A program made the position numbers and the translations under genes. Below the pieces are notes generated by a model, which worked only from the letters and a program-made list of their open reading frames with translations, was not told the DNA's origin and did no database searches. Shown here one piece after another: positions 44,078 through 54,527 of a stretch of 64,000 nucleotides of DNA. Within the stretch, counting starts at the first letter, position 1, and each line of letters starts with the position of its first letter. This stretch comes from Salipiger profundus (GTDB lineage: Bacteria; Pseudomonadota; Alphaproteobacteria; Rhodobacterales; Rhodobacteraceae), in the NCBI RefSeq assembly GCF_001969385.1, contig NZ_CP014796.1:868001-932000 (forward strand), in the 5' to 3' direction.

Positions 44078-44956
44078 ATGACCTACCGGATTCTCGAAAC
44101 GGACAAGAGCCTCGGGCATGCCCTGCGCCGCATCGGCGTAGACCAGCTTGAGGCGGCGATCGACGACACGCGCCGCCCGCTCGATGACGCCGACGCGGCG
44201 GTGCACGACATCCGCAAGCACTGCAAGAAACTGCGCGGACTGTTCCGGCTCGTGCGGCCGGGTTTCCCGGACTACGCCGAGGAGAACGCGGCGGTGCGCG
44301 ACGCCGCCCGCATGACGTCATCCCTGCGCGATGCAGGCGTGCTTCTGAAGACCTTCGACGCACTGCTCATCGACACCGACCCCGCCCCGTTCGACGGCTT
44401 GCGCGCCACGCTCGCCGCGGAAACCGGCCGGAGCCTTTCGGAGGCCGAGCTTTCCGCCGCCTTCGAGCAGCAGCGCAAGGCCCTCAAGGCGATCCGCAAG
44501 CGCGCGCATCACTGGAAGACACAGGGAAATTCGGACAAGGTGCTGCTGAAGGGGCTGTCGAAGACATGGCGCCGGGCCGCCCGAGGGTTCGATCAGGCCG
44601 CCCAATCCAAGGACCCCGAGAGCTTTCACGAGTTCCGCAAGCGCACCAAGGATCACTGGTATCACAGCCGGCTGCTGCAGGGCTTCTGGCCGGGGCCGAT
44701 CAGGTCCCACCGAGACCAGGTCAGGACGCTTTCGGAACGTCTCGGCGAATACCAGGACCTCAGTGTCTTCCTCGAGCGCCTCGACGGCCCCGACCTGCCC
44801 GTATCGTCGGAGCAGATGCGGCTCATCGCGCTCCGGCGGCGGCGCCAGATCGGTGACGACGCGCTTGCGCTCGCTTCCAAGGTCTTCGTGGGCGACATCG
44901 ACGACCTGCCCCGAAGCTGGCAACGGCGCTGGAAGCCTTGGGCCAAGTCGGCCTGA
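44078..44956 (+). CDS. CHAD domain protein
   Basis: A 292-aa protein consisting of one CHAD domain (conserved histidine alpha-helical domain), which binds inorganic polyphosphate in characterised members. The two-helical-bundle repeats are seen as AAVHDIRKHCKKLRGLFRLV and SFHEFRKRTKDHWYHSRLL, with the conserved H, R and K residues on one face. GGAGAA precedes the ATG. No CYTH domain is fused to it and no ppk gene is in the window. The gene overlaps nothing and converges on a DUF4864 gene 2 bases away. Confidence 0.88.
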   Translation: MTYRILETDKSLGHALRRIGVDQLEAAIDDTRRPLDDADAAVHDIRKHCKKLRGLFRLVRPGFPDYAEENAAVRDAARMTSSLRDAGVLLKTFDALLIDTDPAPFDGLRATLAAETGRSLSEAELSAAFEQQRKALKAIRKRAHHWKTQGNSDKVLLKGLSKTWRRAARGFDQAAQSKDPESFHEFRKRTKDHWYHSRLLQGFWPGPIRSHRDQVRTLSERLGEYQDLSVFLERLDGPDLPVSSEQMRLIALRRRRQIGDDALALASKVFVGDIDDLPRSWQRRWKPWAKSA

Positions 44957-44958
44957 CG

Positions 44959-45363
44959 TCAGGCCGCGAGCTCCGGCATCGTCGAGCGCCGCACCCCGGC
45001 AATCCGCCAGCGGCCCTCGATCTCTTCCATCAGGTATTCGAGCGCATGAATCTGCCCGTCGCCGTCGGTGACGAAGACATGCTGCCACAGTCCCATGTCG
45101 CTCTGGTCCAGCCTGCCGAACCGCACGTCGCCGGGGCGCCAGACCTCGGGGTAGCCCTCTTCGACCATCCGCCCGAAATTCTCGGGCGTGCCGAACAACC
45201 CCTGGATGCCGGGACTGGCGAAATCGAAGGCGGTGGTGACGTCGCCTGCGGTGAAGGCGTCCATCTGCTGCCGGATCACGCGCTCGATGGCCGCCTGATC
45301 CTGAGCGGCGGCGGGCATCGCCAGAACGAGCCCCGCCAGTAGTCCCAATAGCTGTCTGCGCAT
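44959..45363 (-). CDS. DUF4864 family exported protein
   Basis: A 134-aa protein with signal peptide MRRQLLGLLAGLVLAMPAAAQ and a small SnoaL-like alpha/beta domain (RQQMDAFTAGDVTTAFDFASP, MVEEGYPEVWRPG). GAGGAGG precedes the ATG at 45363. It is likely periplasmic. Its role is not known. It sits downstream of lysK on the same strand after 57 bases. Confidence 0.8.
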   Translation of the reverse strand: MRRQLLGLLAGLVLAMPAAAQDQAAIERVIRQQMDAFTAGDVTTAFDFASPGIQGLFGTPENFGRMVEEGYPEVWRPGDVRFGRLDQSDMGLWQHVFVTDGDGQIHALEYLMEEIEGRWRIAGVRRSTMPELAA

Positions 45364-45420
45364 GGCGCTACCTCCTCGCAAGAAAAGGTAGCGCATGCGC
45401 AGAGAGCGTCAAAACCGGGG

Positions 45421-47001
45421 TCAGCCGAGCTCGCCGGCCAGCCCCTTCTCGATGAGGGCGACGGTTTCATCGACGCCGTAGAGCGCCACGAAGCCCCCGA
45501 AGCGCGGGCCCTGGCTCTGGCCGAGCAGCACTTCGTAGAGCGCCTTGAACCAGTCGCGCAGGTTCTCGAAGGCGTGGTCCTTGCCGACCGAGAACACCAG
45601 CGTCTGCAGCGCCTCGTCCGACACCTCGCCATCGTAGTCGCGAAGCCGCCCGGCAAGATCCTCCATCGCCGCGCGCTCCTTCTCGTCGGGAGCGCGGAAC
45701 TGCTTCGTGGGCTTCACGAAGTCGTTGTAGTAGCGCACAGCAAAACCCGCCGCGTCGTCCATGTCGGGATGGGTCTTCGGCGTCGCGTCCGGCGCGTAGC
45801 GGCGGATGAAGCCCCACATGGTCTCCTTGTCCTCGGCCCCGGCGGCCGAGGCAAGGTTCAGCAGCATCGAGAACGACACCACCATGTGCGACTGCGGCAC
45901 CACGCTGTCGCTGTGGATGTGCCAGACCGGGTTGGCGAGCTGCGCCTTGGCGTCCTGCGTCGGGAAGGCCCGGAGCTGCTGGTGATACTCGTCCACCGCC
46001 TTGGGGATCACGTCCCACGACAGCCGCTTCGCGGTCTTCGGCTTCTGGAACATGTAGTAGGACAGCGACTCGGTGCTGGCATAGGTCAGCCACTCGTCGA
46101 TCGACAGGCCGTTGCCCTTCGACTTCGAGATCTTCTGCCCCTCGGCATCGAGGAACAGCTCGTAGGTGAAGTGCTCGGGCGGCCGCACACCCAGCGTCCG
46201 GCAGATGCCGTCGTAGATCGGCGTGTTGGTCGAGTGATCCTTGCCATACATTTCGAAGTCGACGCCCAGCGCCGCCCAGCGTGCGCCGAAGTCGGGCTTC
46301 CACTGCAGCTTCACGTTGCCGCCGGTGACCGGAAGGGTGAACTCCTGCCCGTCATCGTCGTCGAAGGTGATGGTGCCGTTGGCCGCGTCGACGTGCTTGA
46401 CCGGAACGTAGAGCACGCGACCCGATTCCGGATGGATCGGCAGGAAGATCGAATAGGTCTGCTGGCGCTCCTCGCGGAGCGACTTCAGCATGATCTTCAT
46501 CAGGTCGTCGTATTTCTCGCAGCAGCGCAGCAGGATCTCGTCGAACTGGCCGGACTTGTAGAAATCGGTGGCCGAGTAGAACTCGTAATCGAACCCGAAG
46601 GTGTCGAGGAACCGCCGCAGCATAGCATTGTTGTGGTGGCCGAAGCTCTCGTATTCCTCGAACGGGTCGGGCACGCTGGTCAGCGGGCGCTGCAGGTTGG
46701 CCTGCAGAAGCTCCTGGTTCGGCACGTTCTCGGGCACCTTGCGCATGCCGTCCATGTCGTCCGAAAAGCAGATCAGCCGCGTCGGGATGTCCGAGATCAG
46801 CTCGAACGCCCGGCGGATCATCGTCGTGCGCGCCACCTCGCCGAAGGTGCCGATGTGCGGCAGCCCCGAGGGACCGTAGCCGGTCTCGAAGATCACGTGC
46901 CCCTTCTCGGGCGGCTTCTTCTCGTAGCGTTTCAGGACGCGGCGCGCCTCTTCAAAGGGCCAGGCCTTCGAGCTCATCGCGGCTTCGCGCAGATCGGACA
47001 T
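45421..47001 (-). CDS. lysK: Lysyl-tRNA synthetase, class I
   Basis: A 526-aa archaeal-type (class I) lysyl-tRNA synthetase. Many alphaproteobacteria use it in place of the class II LysS. The HIGH motif is [12 protein letters not shown] and the KMSKS motif is KISKSKGNG. The C-terminal helical anticodon-binding part ends [12 protein letters not shown] precedes the ATG at 47001; an in-frame start at 47022 is the alternative. It is divergent from the TerB gene. Confidence 0.95.
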   Translation of the reverse strand: MSDLREAAMSSKAWPFEEARRVLKRYEKKPPEKGHVIFETGYGPSGLPHIGTFGEVARTTMIRRAFELISDIPTRLICFSDDMDGMRKVPENVPNQELLQANLQRPLTSVPDPFEEYESFGHHNNAMLRRFLDTFGFDYEFYSATDFYKSGQFDEILLRCCEKYDDLMKIMLKSLREERQQTYSIFLPIHPESGRVLYVPVKHVDAANGTITFDDDDGQEFTLPVTGGNVKLQWKPDFGARWAALGVDFEMYGKDHSTNTPIYDGICRTLGVRPPEHFTYELFLDAEGQKISKSKGNGLSIDEWLTYASTESLSYYMFQKPKTAKRLSWDVIPKAVDEYHQQLRAFPTQDAKAQLANPVWHIHSDSVVPQSHMVVSFSMLLNLASAAGAEDKETMWGFIRRYAPDATPKTHPDMDDAAGFAVRYYNDFVKPTKQFRAPDEKERAAMEDLAGRLRDYDGEVSDEALQTLVFSVGKDHAFENLRDWFKALYEVLLGQSQGPRFGGFVALYGVDETVALIEKGLAGELG

Positions 47002-47134
47002 CCGAAACACTCCATCAATCAACGGGAATGACGCCCCTCACGTCGGGGGCACATGCGCCCGCCTCCTATTGCAGACGCAGGGTCTGGTCAATAAATTGCC
47101 GGCAAGACAACAAACCCATGAAGAAAGAGCAGCC

Positions 47135-47560
47135 GTGACCCAAGCCGCCCCGCACCCGCTGACCGCGCAGGATTGTCTCGTGGCCCTGATGATCGCCGTC
47201 TCGGCCTCTGACCAGAACATCCGCACCGCCGAACTGGTGAAGATCGAGAGCTCGGTGAACCTGCTGCCGCTCTTCGCCGACTACGACATCGACCGGATCC
47301 GCGTCATGTCGGAACTGGTGTTCGAGCTGTTCAGCCAGGAAGACGGGCTCGACGCGCTCTTCGGCCTCATCCGCGACAACCTTCCCGAGCGGCTGCACGA
47401 GACCGCCTACGCGCTGGCCTGCGACGTGGCCGCGGCTGATGGCACCCTGCGCGAGACCGAGCTGCGCCTGCTCGAGGAAATCCGCTACGAGCTCGACATC
47501 GACCGGCTGCACGCCGCGGCGATCGAGCGCGGCGCCCGCGCCCGCCACCTGCCGGGCTGA
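47135..47560 (+). CDS. TerB-family tellurite-resistance-like protein
   Basis: A 141-aa helical cytoplasmic protein. DCLVALMIAVSASDQNIRTAE and LACDVAAADGTLRETELRLL are the two acidic half-motifs of TerB, which bind metal ions. The start is GTG at 47135 after a weak AGAGC ribosome site; the frame runs 22 codons further upstream. No other ter genes adjoin it, so a direct tellurite role is unlikely. A perfect 18-bp inverted repeat separates it from dacB. Confidence 0.82.
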   Translation: MTQAAPHPLTAQDCLVALMIAVSASDQNIRTAELVKIESSVNLLPLFADYDIDRIRVMSELVFELFSQEDGLDALFGLIRDNLPERLHETAYALACDVAAADGTLRETELRLLEEIRYELDIDRLHAAAIERGARARHLPG

Positions 47561-47566
47561 GCCCTT

Positions 47567-47606
47567 GGCGGTGCTGGCGCGCGCTCAGGCGCGCGCCAGC
47601 ACCGCC
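47567..47606. terminator. Perfect 18-bp inverted repeat spanning the dacB stop codon
   Basis: Arms GGCGGTGCTGGCGCGCGC and its exact complement are separated by TCAG, which holds the dacB stop codon in the loop. The right arm codes the last residues of DacB (AVLARA). It lies between the convergent TerB and dacB genes, so it can fold in both transcripts. No T-tract follows. Confidence 0.65.
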
Positions 47607-49084
47607 CAGCGGTCGATCAGGCGCTGTTGCAGGATCTTCGCCCGCCAGTTCCATGCCCGCCCGCCATCGGGGCGTTCGCGCTGCGCCTTGGTCAAGCCCG
47701 CCCGACGCTCGATATCTCCGCAGAAGATTGCGAAGACCAGCTCGGTTCCGTCGGAGAGGTCGGCATATCCCGCGAGACCGCTGACGAAGTTAAGCGTTCC
47801 GGTCTTGGCGTGAACGGTCACCGGGTGGTTCGGCACGACCCGGCGCTGATCGTCCCGCATGGCAACCGTTTTCAGGATCGGCTTGATCCCCAGCCGCTGG
47901 CGCAGCTCATAGAGTGCCTTGGCCATGTCGCCCGCGGCGATGCGGCTTTCGCCGCCAAGCCCGGAATGATCGACGAGCGCCATGTGCGTCAGGCCCAGCT
48001 CGTCCCGTCCCCAGGCATTCATCACCTCGGCCGACTCGCGCAGCGAGCCCACCTTGCCGGCCCGCACGCGGGTGGCCGTCTGCCCGACGATCTCGGCGGT
48101 CAGGTTGGTCGACCACTTCAGCATGTCGCGCAGGATGACCCGCAACGGCGCGCTCTCGAGCCGCGCGAGCACCTCGCCCGGCGGCGACACTTCGACTACC
48201 TCGGGATCGGGAAGCGTTACGTCCTGAGACCCGGCGATCGCCTGGAATACCTCACCGGCGTAGAGCTCGGGCTTCCTGACCGGAAGCCAGCGCGAGCCGC
48301 CGTTGCCCAGTGCGCCTCGCGCCACGGTCCACTCGTCGCGCGCACCGCCGTCCTGGTAGGTGTAGGTCGGGCCCGCACGGTCCACGACCCCCATGTGCGC
48401 CATGGTCACCTCGGGCCGCCACTTTGCCGAACGCGCATCCATCACGACGTCGTAGTCGCCCCCGCCGCGCTGCCATTCGAAGTGGACGCGGTTGAAGTTG
48501 AGGTTCAGGCCGGACACCGCCGGGCTGTAGCCAAGATGGTCCGGCTGGCCCGGGTCGATGGTCTGCGTGTAGGGCAGCGCGCTGCCGCAGACGAGGAAAC
48601 GGCCGGTGATCGATCTCACCCCGCTTGCCTTGAGCAGACCGGCAAGCTCACCCAGTCCGTCGGTGTCGAGCGTCGGATCGCCGCCGCCAAGCAGCACGAC
48701 ATCGCCGTCGAGCACGCCGTCGGTCAGGGGGCCCGTGCCGATCACCTCGGTGGCGAAATGAAACCCCGGCCCGAGCGTGTCGAGCGCATAGGACGCTGTC
48801 AGGGCCTTCGCGACGCTGGCCGGAGGCATCCCGGTCTCGGCCTCGTGCTGCTCGAGCACCTCGCCGGTCGCGAGGTTCATCACCGCGAAGCCCACGGTCC
48901 CGTCGAGACGGGCGGCTTCGATGATCTCCTCGGGGGTGAGCAGGTTGCGAAGGCTCAGATCCTCGTCGCGGCCGACGGGACGCAGGGAGCGTGTCGGGGC
49001 CTCGGCGAGGGCTGGCGAGGCCGCGAGCAGGCCCGCCGCGCCAGCGGAGCCAAGGAACGCACGACGTGAAAGAACTTTACTCAT
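47585..49084 (-). CDS. dacB: D-alanyl-D-alanine carboxypeptidase/endopeptidase, family S13 (PBP4)
   Basis: A 499-aa exported penicillin-binding protein that trims D-Ala and cuts cross-links. A twin-arginine-type signal (SRRAFLGSAGAAGLLAASPA) is present. The catalytic motifs are PASVAK (SxxK), STNLTAE (SxN) and AKTGTL (KTG). The S13 insertion domain lies between the first two. Its 3' end is inside an 18-bp palindrome. nadD lies upstream on the same strand with a 58-base gap. Confidence 0.93.
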   Translation of the reverse strand: MSKVLSRRAFLGSAGAAGLLAASPALAEAPTRSLRPVGRDEDLSLRNLLTPEEIIEAARLDGTVGFAVMNLATGEVLEQHEAETGMPPASVAKALTASYALDTLGPGFHFATEVIGTGPLTDGVLDGDVVLLGGGDPTLDTDGLGELAGLLKASGVRSITGRFLVCGSALPYTQTIDPGQPDHLGYSPAVSGLNLNFNRVHFEWQRGGGDYDVVMDARSAKWRPEVTMAHMGVVDRAGPTYTYQDGGARDEWTVARGALGNGGSRWLPVRKPELYAGEVFQAIAGSQDVTLPDPEVVEVSPPGEVLARLESAPLRVILRDMLKWSTNLTAEIVGQTATRVRAGKVGSLRESAEVMNAWGRDELGLTHMALVDHSGLGGESRIAAGDMAKALYELRQRLGIKPILKTVAMRDDQRRVVPNHPVTVHAKTGTLNFVSGLAGYADLSDGTELVFAIFCGDIERRAGLTKAQRERPDGGRAWNWRAKILQQRLIDRWAVLARA

Positions 49085-49142
49085 GGCGCAGATCTAACCG
49101 CAGCGGCATGGCCGCGACAAGCGGACCGATCCGGGCCGACAA

Positions 49143-49757
49143 TCACTTTTTGGCAAGAGAGGCACGGCGCAGCTCGGTCGAGCTGAGGTCGATCATGGGA
49201 ACATTCACGAAGCACCACGCCGGTGGCCGCGTGACGGCCAGCCGGCCGGCAGCGCGCGCCGGCAGCTGGGCCCGGGCATAGACATCCGCCGCGACCGAGC
49301 CCCGCGCCGCCATGCGCCGACCGGGCCGGGCCAGGACACCCACCGGCACCCGCTCCATGATCTCGCGCCAGTTGTCCCAGCGATGAAGCTGCGCGAGGTT
49401 GTCCGCCCCCATCAGCCACGTGAAGCGCACCCCCGGAAAGCCGCGCTGCAACGCCTCGAGCGTCCGGGCGGTGTAGCGGGTGCCGGCAAGGCGCTCGAAA
49501 TCGCTGATGATGACCCTTGGATGGCGCATCAGGTCACGTGCGGCGGCCATGCGCTCCGCGAGGGGCGCGGGCCCGTGCGCCTTCAACGGGTTGCCGGGAC
49601 TCACCAGCCAGATCACCCGGTCGAGCCGGAAGCGCCTGAGCGCCTCGATCGTGATGTGCACATGACCTTCGTGCGGCGGATCGAACGAGCCGCCGAGCAG
49701 ACCGACCTTCTGTCCGGTCTCCAGCCGGAACCCGGCCTCATGCGCATCCCAGAGCAT
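49143..49757 (-). CDS. nadD: Nicotinate-nucleotide adenylyltransferase
   Basis: A 204-aa NAD-biosynthesis enzyme that adenylates nicotinate mononucleotide. [14 protein letters not shown] contains the catalytic HxGH-type motif, and the C-terminal [11 protein letters not shown] is the ISSTxIR-like motif. GAAGAGG precedes the ATG at 49757; an in-frame start at 49787 is less likely. The usual proA/rsfS neighbours are not here, so the gene is relocated or split from them. Confidence 0.93.
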   Translation of the reverse strand: MLWDAHEAGFRLETGQKVGLLGGSFDPPHEGHVHITIEALRRFRLDRVIWLVSPGNPLKAHGPAPLAERMAAARDLMRHPRVIISDFERLAGTRYTARTLEALQRGFPGVRFTWLMGADNLAQLHRWDNWREIMERVPVGVLARPGRRMAARGSVAADVYARAQLPARAAGRLAVTRPPAWCFVNVPMIDLSSTELRRASLAKK

Positions 49758-49916
49758 CGTGCCTCTTCCCGCTGGACCGTTGGCCACAAGACACCGGAAG
49801 AGGCGGCGGGTTCAACCGCAAACTGCCCCGGCGAAGCGGCGCGCGCCCCGCTTCGGACCTTTGCTTTCCGGCCTCGCGGTGCCATATAGGCGCCCAACCA
49901 GTCACCGGAGGACCGC

Positions 49917-51572
<1,656 letters not shown>

Positions 51573-51992
51573 CGGTGCGGGGCGCGATACGCGCCCTGCC
51601 CCATGATGGCCCCGTGCCTCGAGAGGGTGGGTTGCAAACCCACCCTTGCTGCAGTCGCCTCCGCGTTGCGGCGCGCAGTCTTGAAGAATCGCGCCCTGAT
51701 TGCAGCGGGCACGTCGGGCGGAGATCGCTTGGCATTGCCCGCCGATCACTCTAAAGCGGTCAGGAACCGGTTCATCTCGGGTCGAGATGCAGGCCGGTCA
51801 CCCCGTGCACAGAAGCCCGACGCGATTTCTCTTGCCGGAATCGCGCCCTTCTGCCATACGAGTCCCTGCTACGTTACCACTATCGACCTACCTGTCTCCT
51901 TCACCGGCGCCAGCGCACCCGATACTGCACTGACGATACGCCGGGCTGCCGCACCTCCGCGGGCAGCATGACAAGAGAGAAGGGTTCATCCC
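51573..51992. other. Long intergenic region (420 bases) upstream of the cold-shock gene
   Basis: No gene is seen. It contains GGGCGCG/CGCGCCC (51580-51596, a likely ettA terminator), the palindromic repeat at 51624-51646 and a GCTGCC/GGCAGC hairpin (51945-51967) just before the cold-shock ribosome site. Cold-shock genes often have long structured leaders, so part of this may be an mRNA leader that senses temperature. I found no convincing -35/-10 pair. Confidence 0.55.
51624..51646. repeat. Palindromic repeat, copy 2 of 2 (AGGGTGGGTT...AACCCACCCT)
   Basis: Perfect 10-bp arms AGGGTGGGTT and AACCCACCCT around loop GCA. It extends the 8-bp arms of the copy at 19614-19632. Confidence 0.65.
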
Positions 51993-52199
51993 ATGGCAAC
52001 TGGTACCGTGAAGTGGTTCAACACCACCAAAGGCTACGGATTCATCGCACCCGAGGGCGGCTCCAAGGACGTGTTCGTGCACATCTCCGCCGTCGAGCGT
52101 TCGGGCCTCACCGGCCTGCAGGACAACCAGAAGGTGTCCTACGAGCTCCAGTCCGGCCGTGACGGCCGCGAGAGCGCGATCAACCTCGAACTGCTCTGA
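51993..52199 (+). CDS. Cold-shock-domain RNA chaperone (CspA family)
   Basis: A 68-aa OB-fold protein that melts RNA secondary structure. KGYGFIAPEGG is RNP1 and DVFVHIS is RNP2; the start MATGTVKWFNTTKGYGF is standard. AGAAGG precedes the ATG. A strong terminator follows 21 bases after the stop, so it is monocistronic. Whether it is cold-induced or growth-phase expressed cannot be read from sequence. Confidence 0.95.
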   Translation: MATGTVKWFNTTKGYGFIAPEGGSKDVFVHISAVERSGLTGLQDNQKVSYELQSGRDGRESAINLELL

Positions 52200-52220
52200 T
52201 CCATTTTCGGATCGGCAGAC

Positions 52221-52250
52221 AAAAGGCGCGCCACCCGGCGCGCCTTTTTT
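52221..52250. terminator. Strong terminator of the cold-shock gene
   Basis: Stem GGCGCGCC/GGCGCGCC with loop ACCC, preceded by AAAA and followed by TTTTTT. The flanking A and T runs make it functional on both strands, so it can also stop the minus-strand gene coming from the right. Confidence 0.85.
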
Positions 52251-52304
52251 CATGTCTGGCCTGGCTTATGACATCGTGCCCCCGCAAAAGCAGGACCAAG
52301 CGAC

Positions 52305-52508
52305 TCACTGGAAGGCGCAACCGGATTTCACGCCGAGCTTGCGGAAGATCGTCGCCGCCGGGCAGAACCCGGTAAAAGACGCCTGCAACAGGTTCAGCCC
52401 GATGAATACCGTGAACCAGATCCAGTAGGGCGAGACCCAGACCGTCAGCACCACGCTGAGCAGGATCATCGCGCCCGCAAAGGCCATTACCGCACGATCG
52501 AGTGTCAT
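52305..52508 (-). CDS. DUF2892 (YgaP-type) small membrane protein
   Basis: A 67-aa protein with two membrane helices (AVMAFAGAMILLSVVLTVWV, then YWIWFTVFIGLNLLQASF) and the family ending FTGFCPAATIFRKLGVK, with a conserved cysteine. AAGGAG precedes the ATG. In other proteins this unit follows a rhodanese domain; here it stands alone. Its function is unknown, perhaps sulfur-related. Confidence 0.88.
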   Translation of the reverse strand: MTLDRAVMAFAGAMILLSVVLTVWVSPYWIWFTVFIGLNLLQASFTGFCPAATIFRKLGVKSGCAFQ

Positions 52509-52593
52509 TTTGCATCTCCTTCAAGACCGACCGGACATCGTCCGCCGGCAGAAGGATACGCCTGCGCCCACACAAATTCAATATACGGAATAT

Positions 52594-53226
52594 CTAATCT
52601 CGGGCATCCGGCGTGCGGTCGGCTCCGAACAGCTGCCACCCGGCCAGCCAGCGCGTCAGCGTGGTGATGAAGCAGAACGTCGCGAAAGCCAGCGCCAGCA
52701 CCGGGAACGCGCCGGGAAACAGGCACATGGCGACGAATATCCCGATGGTCTCGCTCCCCTCGGCGATGCCTCCGAGATAGTAGATGCCCTTGGTCGGGTA
52801 ATCCTCGGCCGACAGCCCCCGACGCTCGGCGATGACCGAGAAGGCAAGAAATGATGAGCCGGTGCCCACGAAGCTCGTCACCAGCACCAGCGCCGGAAGT
52901 GCGTTGGTGCCCGGTTCGGCCAGCGCGAACCCCAAGGGAAACAGCGCGTAGAAGACGAAATCCAGCGCGATGTCGAGAAAGGCCCCCCGGTCCGTCGGTC
53001 CGGCTCTTCGCGCCACCTCGCCGTCCAGCCCGTCGGCCACGCGGTTGGCGATCAGCCCCGCCAGCGCCAGCCAGAACCATCCCGCCGCAGCCGCCGCGAC
53101 ACCGCAGAGGCCCAGCGCGAAGCCAGCGAGCGTGATCGCGTCCGCCGGAACCCCGCGCACGGCCAGCCATCTTGCCGGCCCGTGCAGAAGGCGCCGCTGC
53201 AGCGGCAGAAGTTTCGCGTCGAACAT
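52594..53226 (-). CDS. CDP-alcohol phosphatidyltransferase family protein (YnjF-like)
   Basis: A 210-aa integral membrane protein with about six membrane helices. The CDP-alcohol motif is DGEVARRAGPTDRGAFLD followed by a final Asp. The spacing between AR and the following G is 7 residues, one shorter than the canonical 8, as in YnjF-like relatives. GGGGAG precedes the ATG at 53226. It should transfer a phospho-alcohol group onto or from a CDP-lipid, but the acceptor is unknown. It is divergent from the ModE-like gene. Confidence 0.82.
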   Translation of the reverse strand: MFDAKLLPLQRRLLHGPARWLAVRGVPADAITLAGFALGLCGVAAAAAGWFWLALAGLIANRVADGLDGEVARRAGPTDRGAFLDIALDFVFYALFPLGFALAEPGTNALPALVLVTSFVGTGSSFLAFSVIAERRGLSAEDYPTKGIYYLGGIAEGSETIGIFVAMCLFPGAFPVLALAFATFCFITTLTRWLAGWQLFGADRTPDARD

Positions 53227-53299
53227 GGCGGTCTCCCCTCGGGTCCGAGTCAAGCGCGCCACGCTTGCAAGCGCAAGCACGATCCCGGAAAGTCCGGCC

Positions 53300-53680
53300 A
53301 TGACCGACACACCGCCTGCCGACACCACCACGCGCCTGCGCCTGCGAATCCTCTTCGGAGACACCGCCATGCTGGGGCCCGGCAAGGCCGATCTTCTCGA
53401 ACAGATCGGCGAGACCGGCTCGATCGCGGCGGCGGGGCGTGCCATGTCGATGAGCTACAAGCGCGCCTGGTGCCTCGTTGAGGAGATGAACGCCGCCTTC
53501 CGGGCCCCGCTGGTCGAGCGCACACGCGGCGGTGCGAAGGGCGGCGGCGCGCGGCTTTCAGAGACCGGCGAGGAAGTGTTGCGGCGCTATCGCGCGGTCG
53601 AGCTGGCCGCGGCTCGCGCTGCCACCGACGAGCTTTCGCAGCTTGAAGCGCTCCTTTCCGATATGTCCCGAGAAAAATAA
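53300..53680 (+). CDS. ModE-type winged-helix regulator without molybdate-binding domain
   Basis: A 126-aa HTH protein matching the N-terminal half of ModE (RLRILFGDTAMLGPGKADLL, MSYKRAWCLVEEM, GGGARLSETGEEVL). It lacks the C-terminal Mop domains that bind molybdate in E. coli ModE. It may thus sense molybdate indirectly or not at all. It lies 64 bases upstream of modA on the same strand, with nested palindromes between, and probably regulates modABC. Confidence 0.85.
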   Translation: MTDTPPADTTTRLRLRILFGDTAMLGPGKADLLEQIGETGSIAAAGRAMSMSYKRAWCLVEEMNAAFRAPLVERTRGGAKGGGARLSETGEEVLRRYRAVELAAARAATDELSQLEALLSDMSREK

Positions 53681-53689
53681 CGCTTGCCG

Positions 53690-53728
53690 TATCGCGACAC
53701 CAACGCGATATGTATGGCGAAACATATC
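53690..53728. promoter_or_regulatory. Nested palindromes upstream of modA, candidate ModE operator
   Basis: Two perfect 7-bp inverted repeats overlap: TATCGCG...CGCGATA (53690-53710, 7-base spacer) and GATATGT...ACATATC (53707-53728, 8-base spacer). The ATAT-rich arms recall Mo-box sites. The right one ends 16 bases before the modA ATG, so binding there should repress. Confidence 0.6.
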
Positions 53729-53744
53729 AGATCGGAGCCAGCCC

Positions 53745-54518
53745 ATGCATGCCCCCGCCCTTCTGCGCCGCAGCGTCGCCATTGCCCTTGCCTGTCTCGC
53801 CGCCGGGGCCGCGCAGGCCGAGACCGTCACGGTCTTCGCCGCGGCGAGCCTGAAGAACGCGATGGACGAGATCGGCGACCGCTACGAGGCAGACACGGGG
53901 AACTCTGCCGTGGTCTCGCTCGCCGGGTCTTCGGCGCTGGCACGGCAAATCCAGGCCGGTGCGCCGGCGGATGTCTTCATCTCGGCGAACCCGGGATGGA
54001 TGGATGCGCTTGAGGGCGACGGCCTCATCGCCACGGACAGCCGAACCGACCTGCTGGGCAACACCATCGTGCTGATCGCCCATGACCCGGACGCCACCCC
54101 GGTCGAGATCACGCCCGAGCTGCCGCTCGCGGAGATGCTCGGCGACGACCGCCTTGCCATGGCGCTGGTCGAGGCGGTGCCCGCCGGCATCTACGGCAAG
54201 ACGGCGCTGGAAAGCCTCGGCCTGTGGGACAAGGTCGCGCCGCAGGTGGCGCAGGCCGACAACGTGCGGGCCGCGCTGGCGCTTGTCGCGACCGGCGAAG
54301 CGCCGCTCGGTATCGTCTACGCCACCGATGCCACCGCAGAACCGGACGTGACGGTTCTTGGCACATTCCCCGAAGACAGCCACCCGGCGATCACCTACCC
54401 CGCCGCCCGAATCGCGGACGGCAACGCCGACGCGGCCGACGACTTCCTCGCCTACCTGCAGGGAGCGGTTGCGAAGGCGGCCTTCGAGCGGCAGGGTTTC
54501 ACCGTTCTGGAGAGGTAA
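53745..54518 (+). CDS. modA: Molybdate ABC transporter substrate-binding protein
   Basis: A 257-aa periplasmic protein. The signal peptide ends in AAGAAQAE. VFAAASLKNAMDEIGDRYEA and SSALARQIQAGAPADVFISAN carry the oxyanion-binding residues. C-terminal VKAD-like and GIVYATDA blocks are typical. GGAG precedes the ATG at 53745. It captures molybdate or tungstate and passes it to ModBC. It is the first gene of modABC. Confidence 0.94.
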   Translation: MHAPALLRRSVAIALACLAAGAAQAETVTVFAAASLKNAMDEIGDRYEADTGNSAVVSLAGSSALARQIQAGAPADVFISANPGWMDALEGDGLIATDSRTDLLGNTIVLIAHDPDATPVEITPELPLAEMLGDDRLAMALVEAVPAGIYGKTALESLGLWDKVAPQVAQADNVRAALALVATGEAPLGIVYATDATAEPDVTVLGTFPEDSHPAITYPAARIADGNADAADDFLAYLQGAVAKAAFERQGFTVLER

Positions 54519-54527
54519 CGCCCGCGA

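Noticed and set aside
47135..47560. Tellurite-resistance operon
   Set aside because: Only a lone TerB-domain gene is present; terA, terC, terD and terZ are absent.
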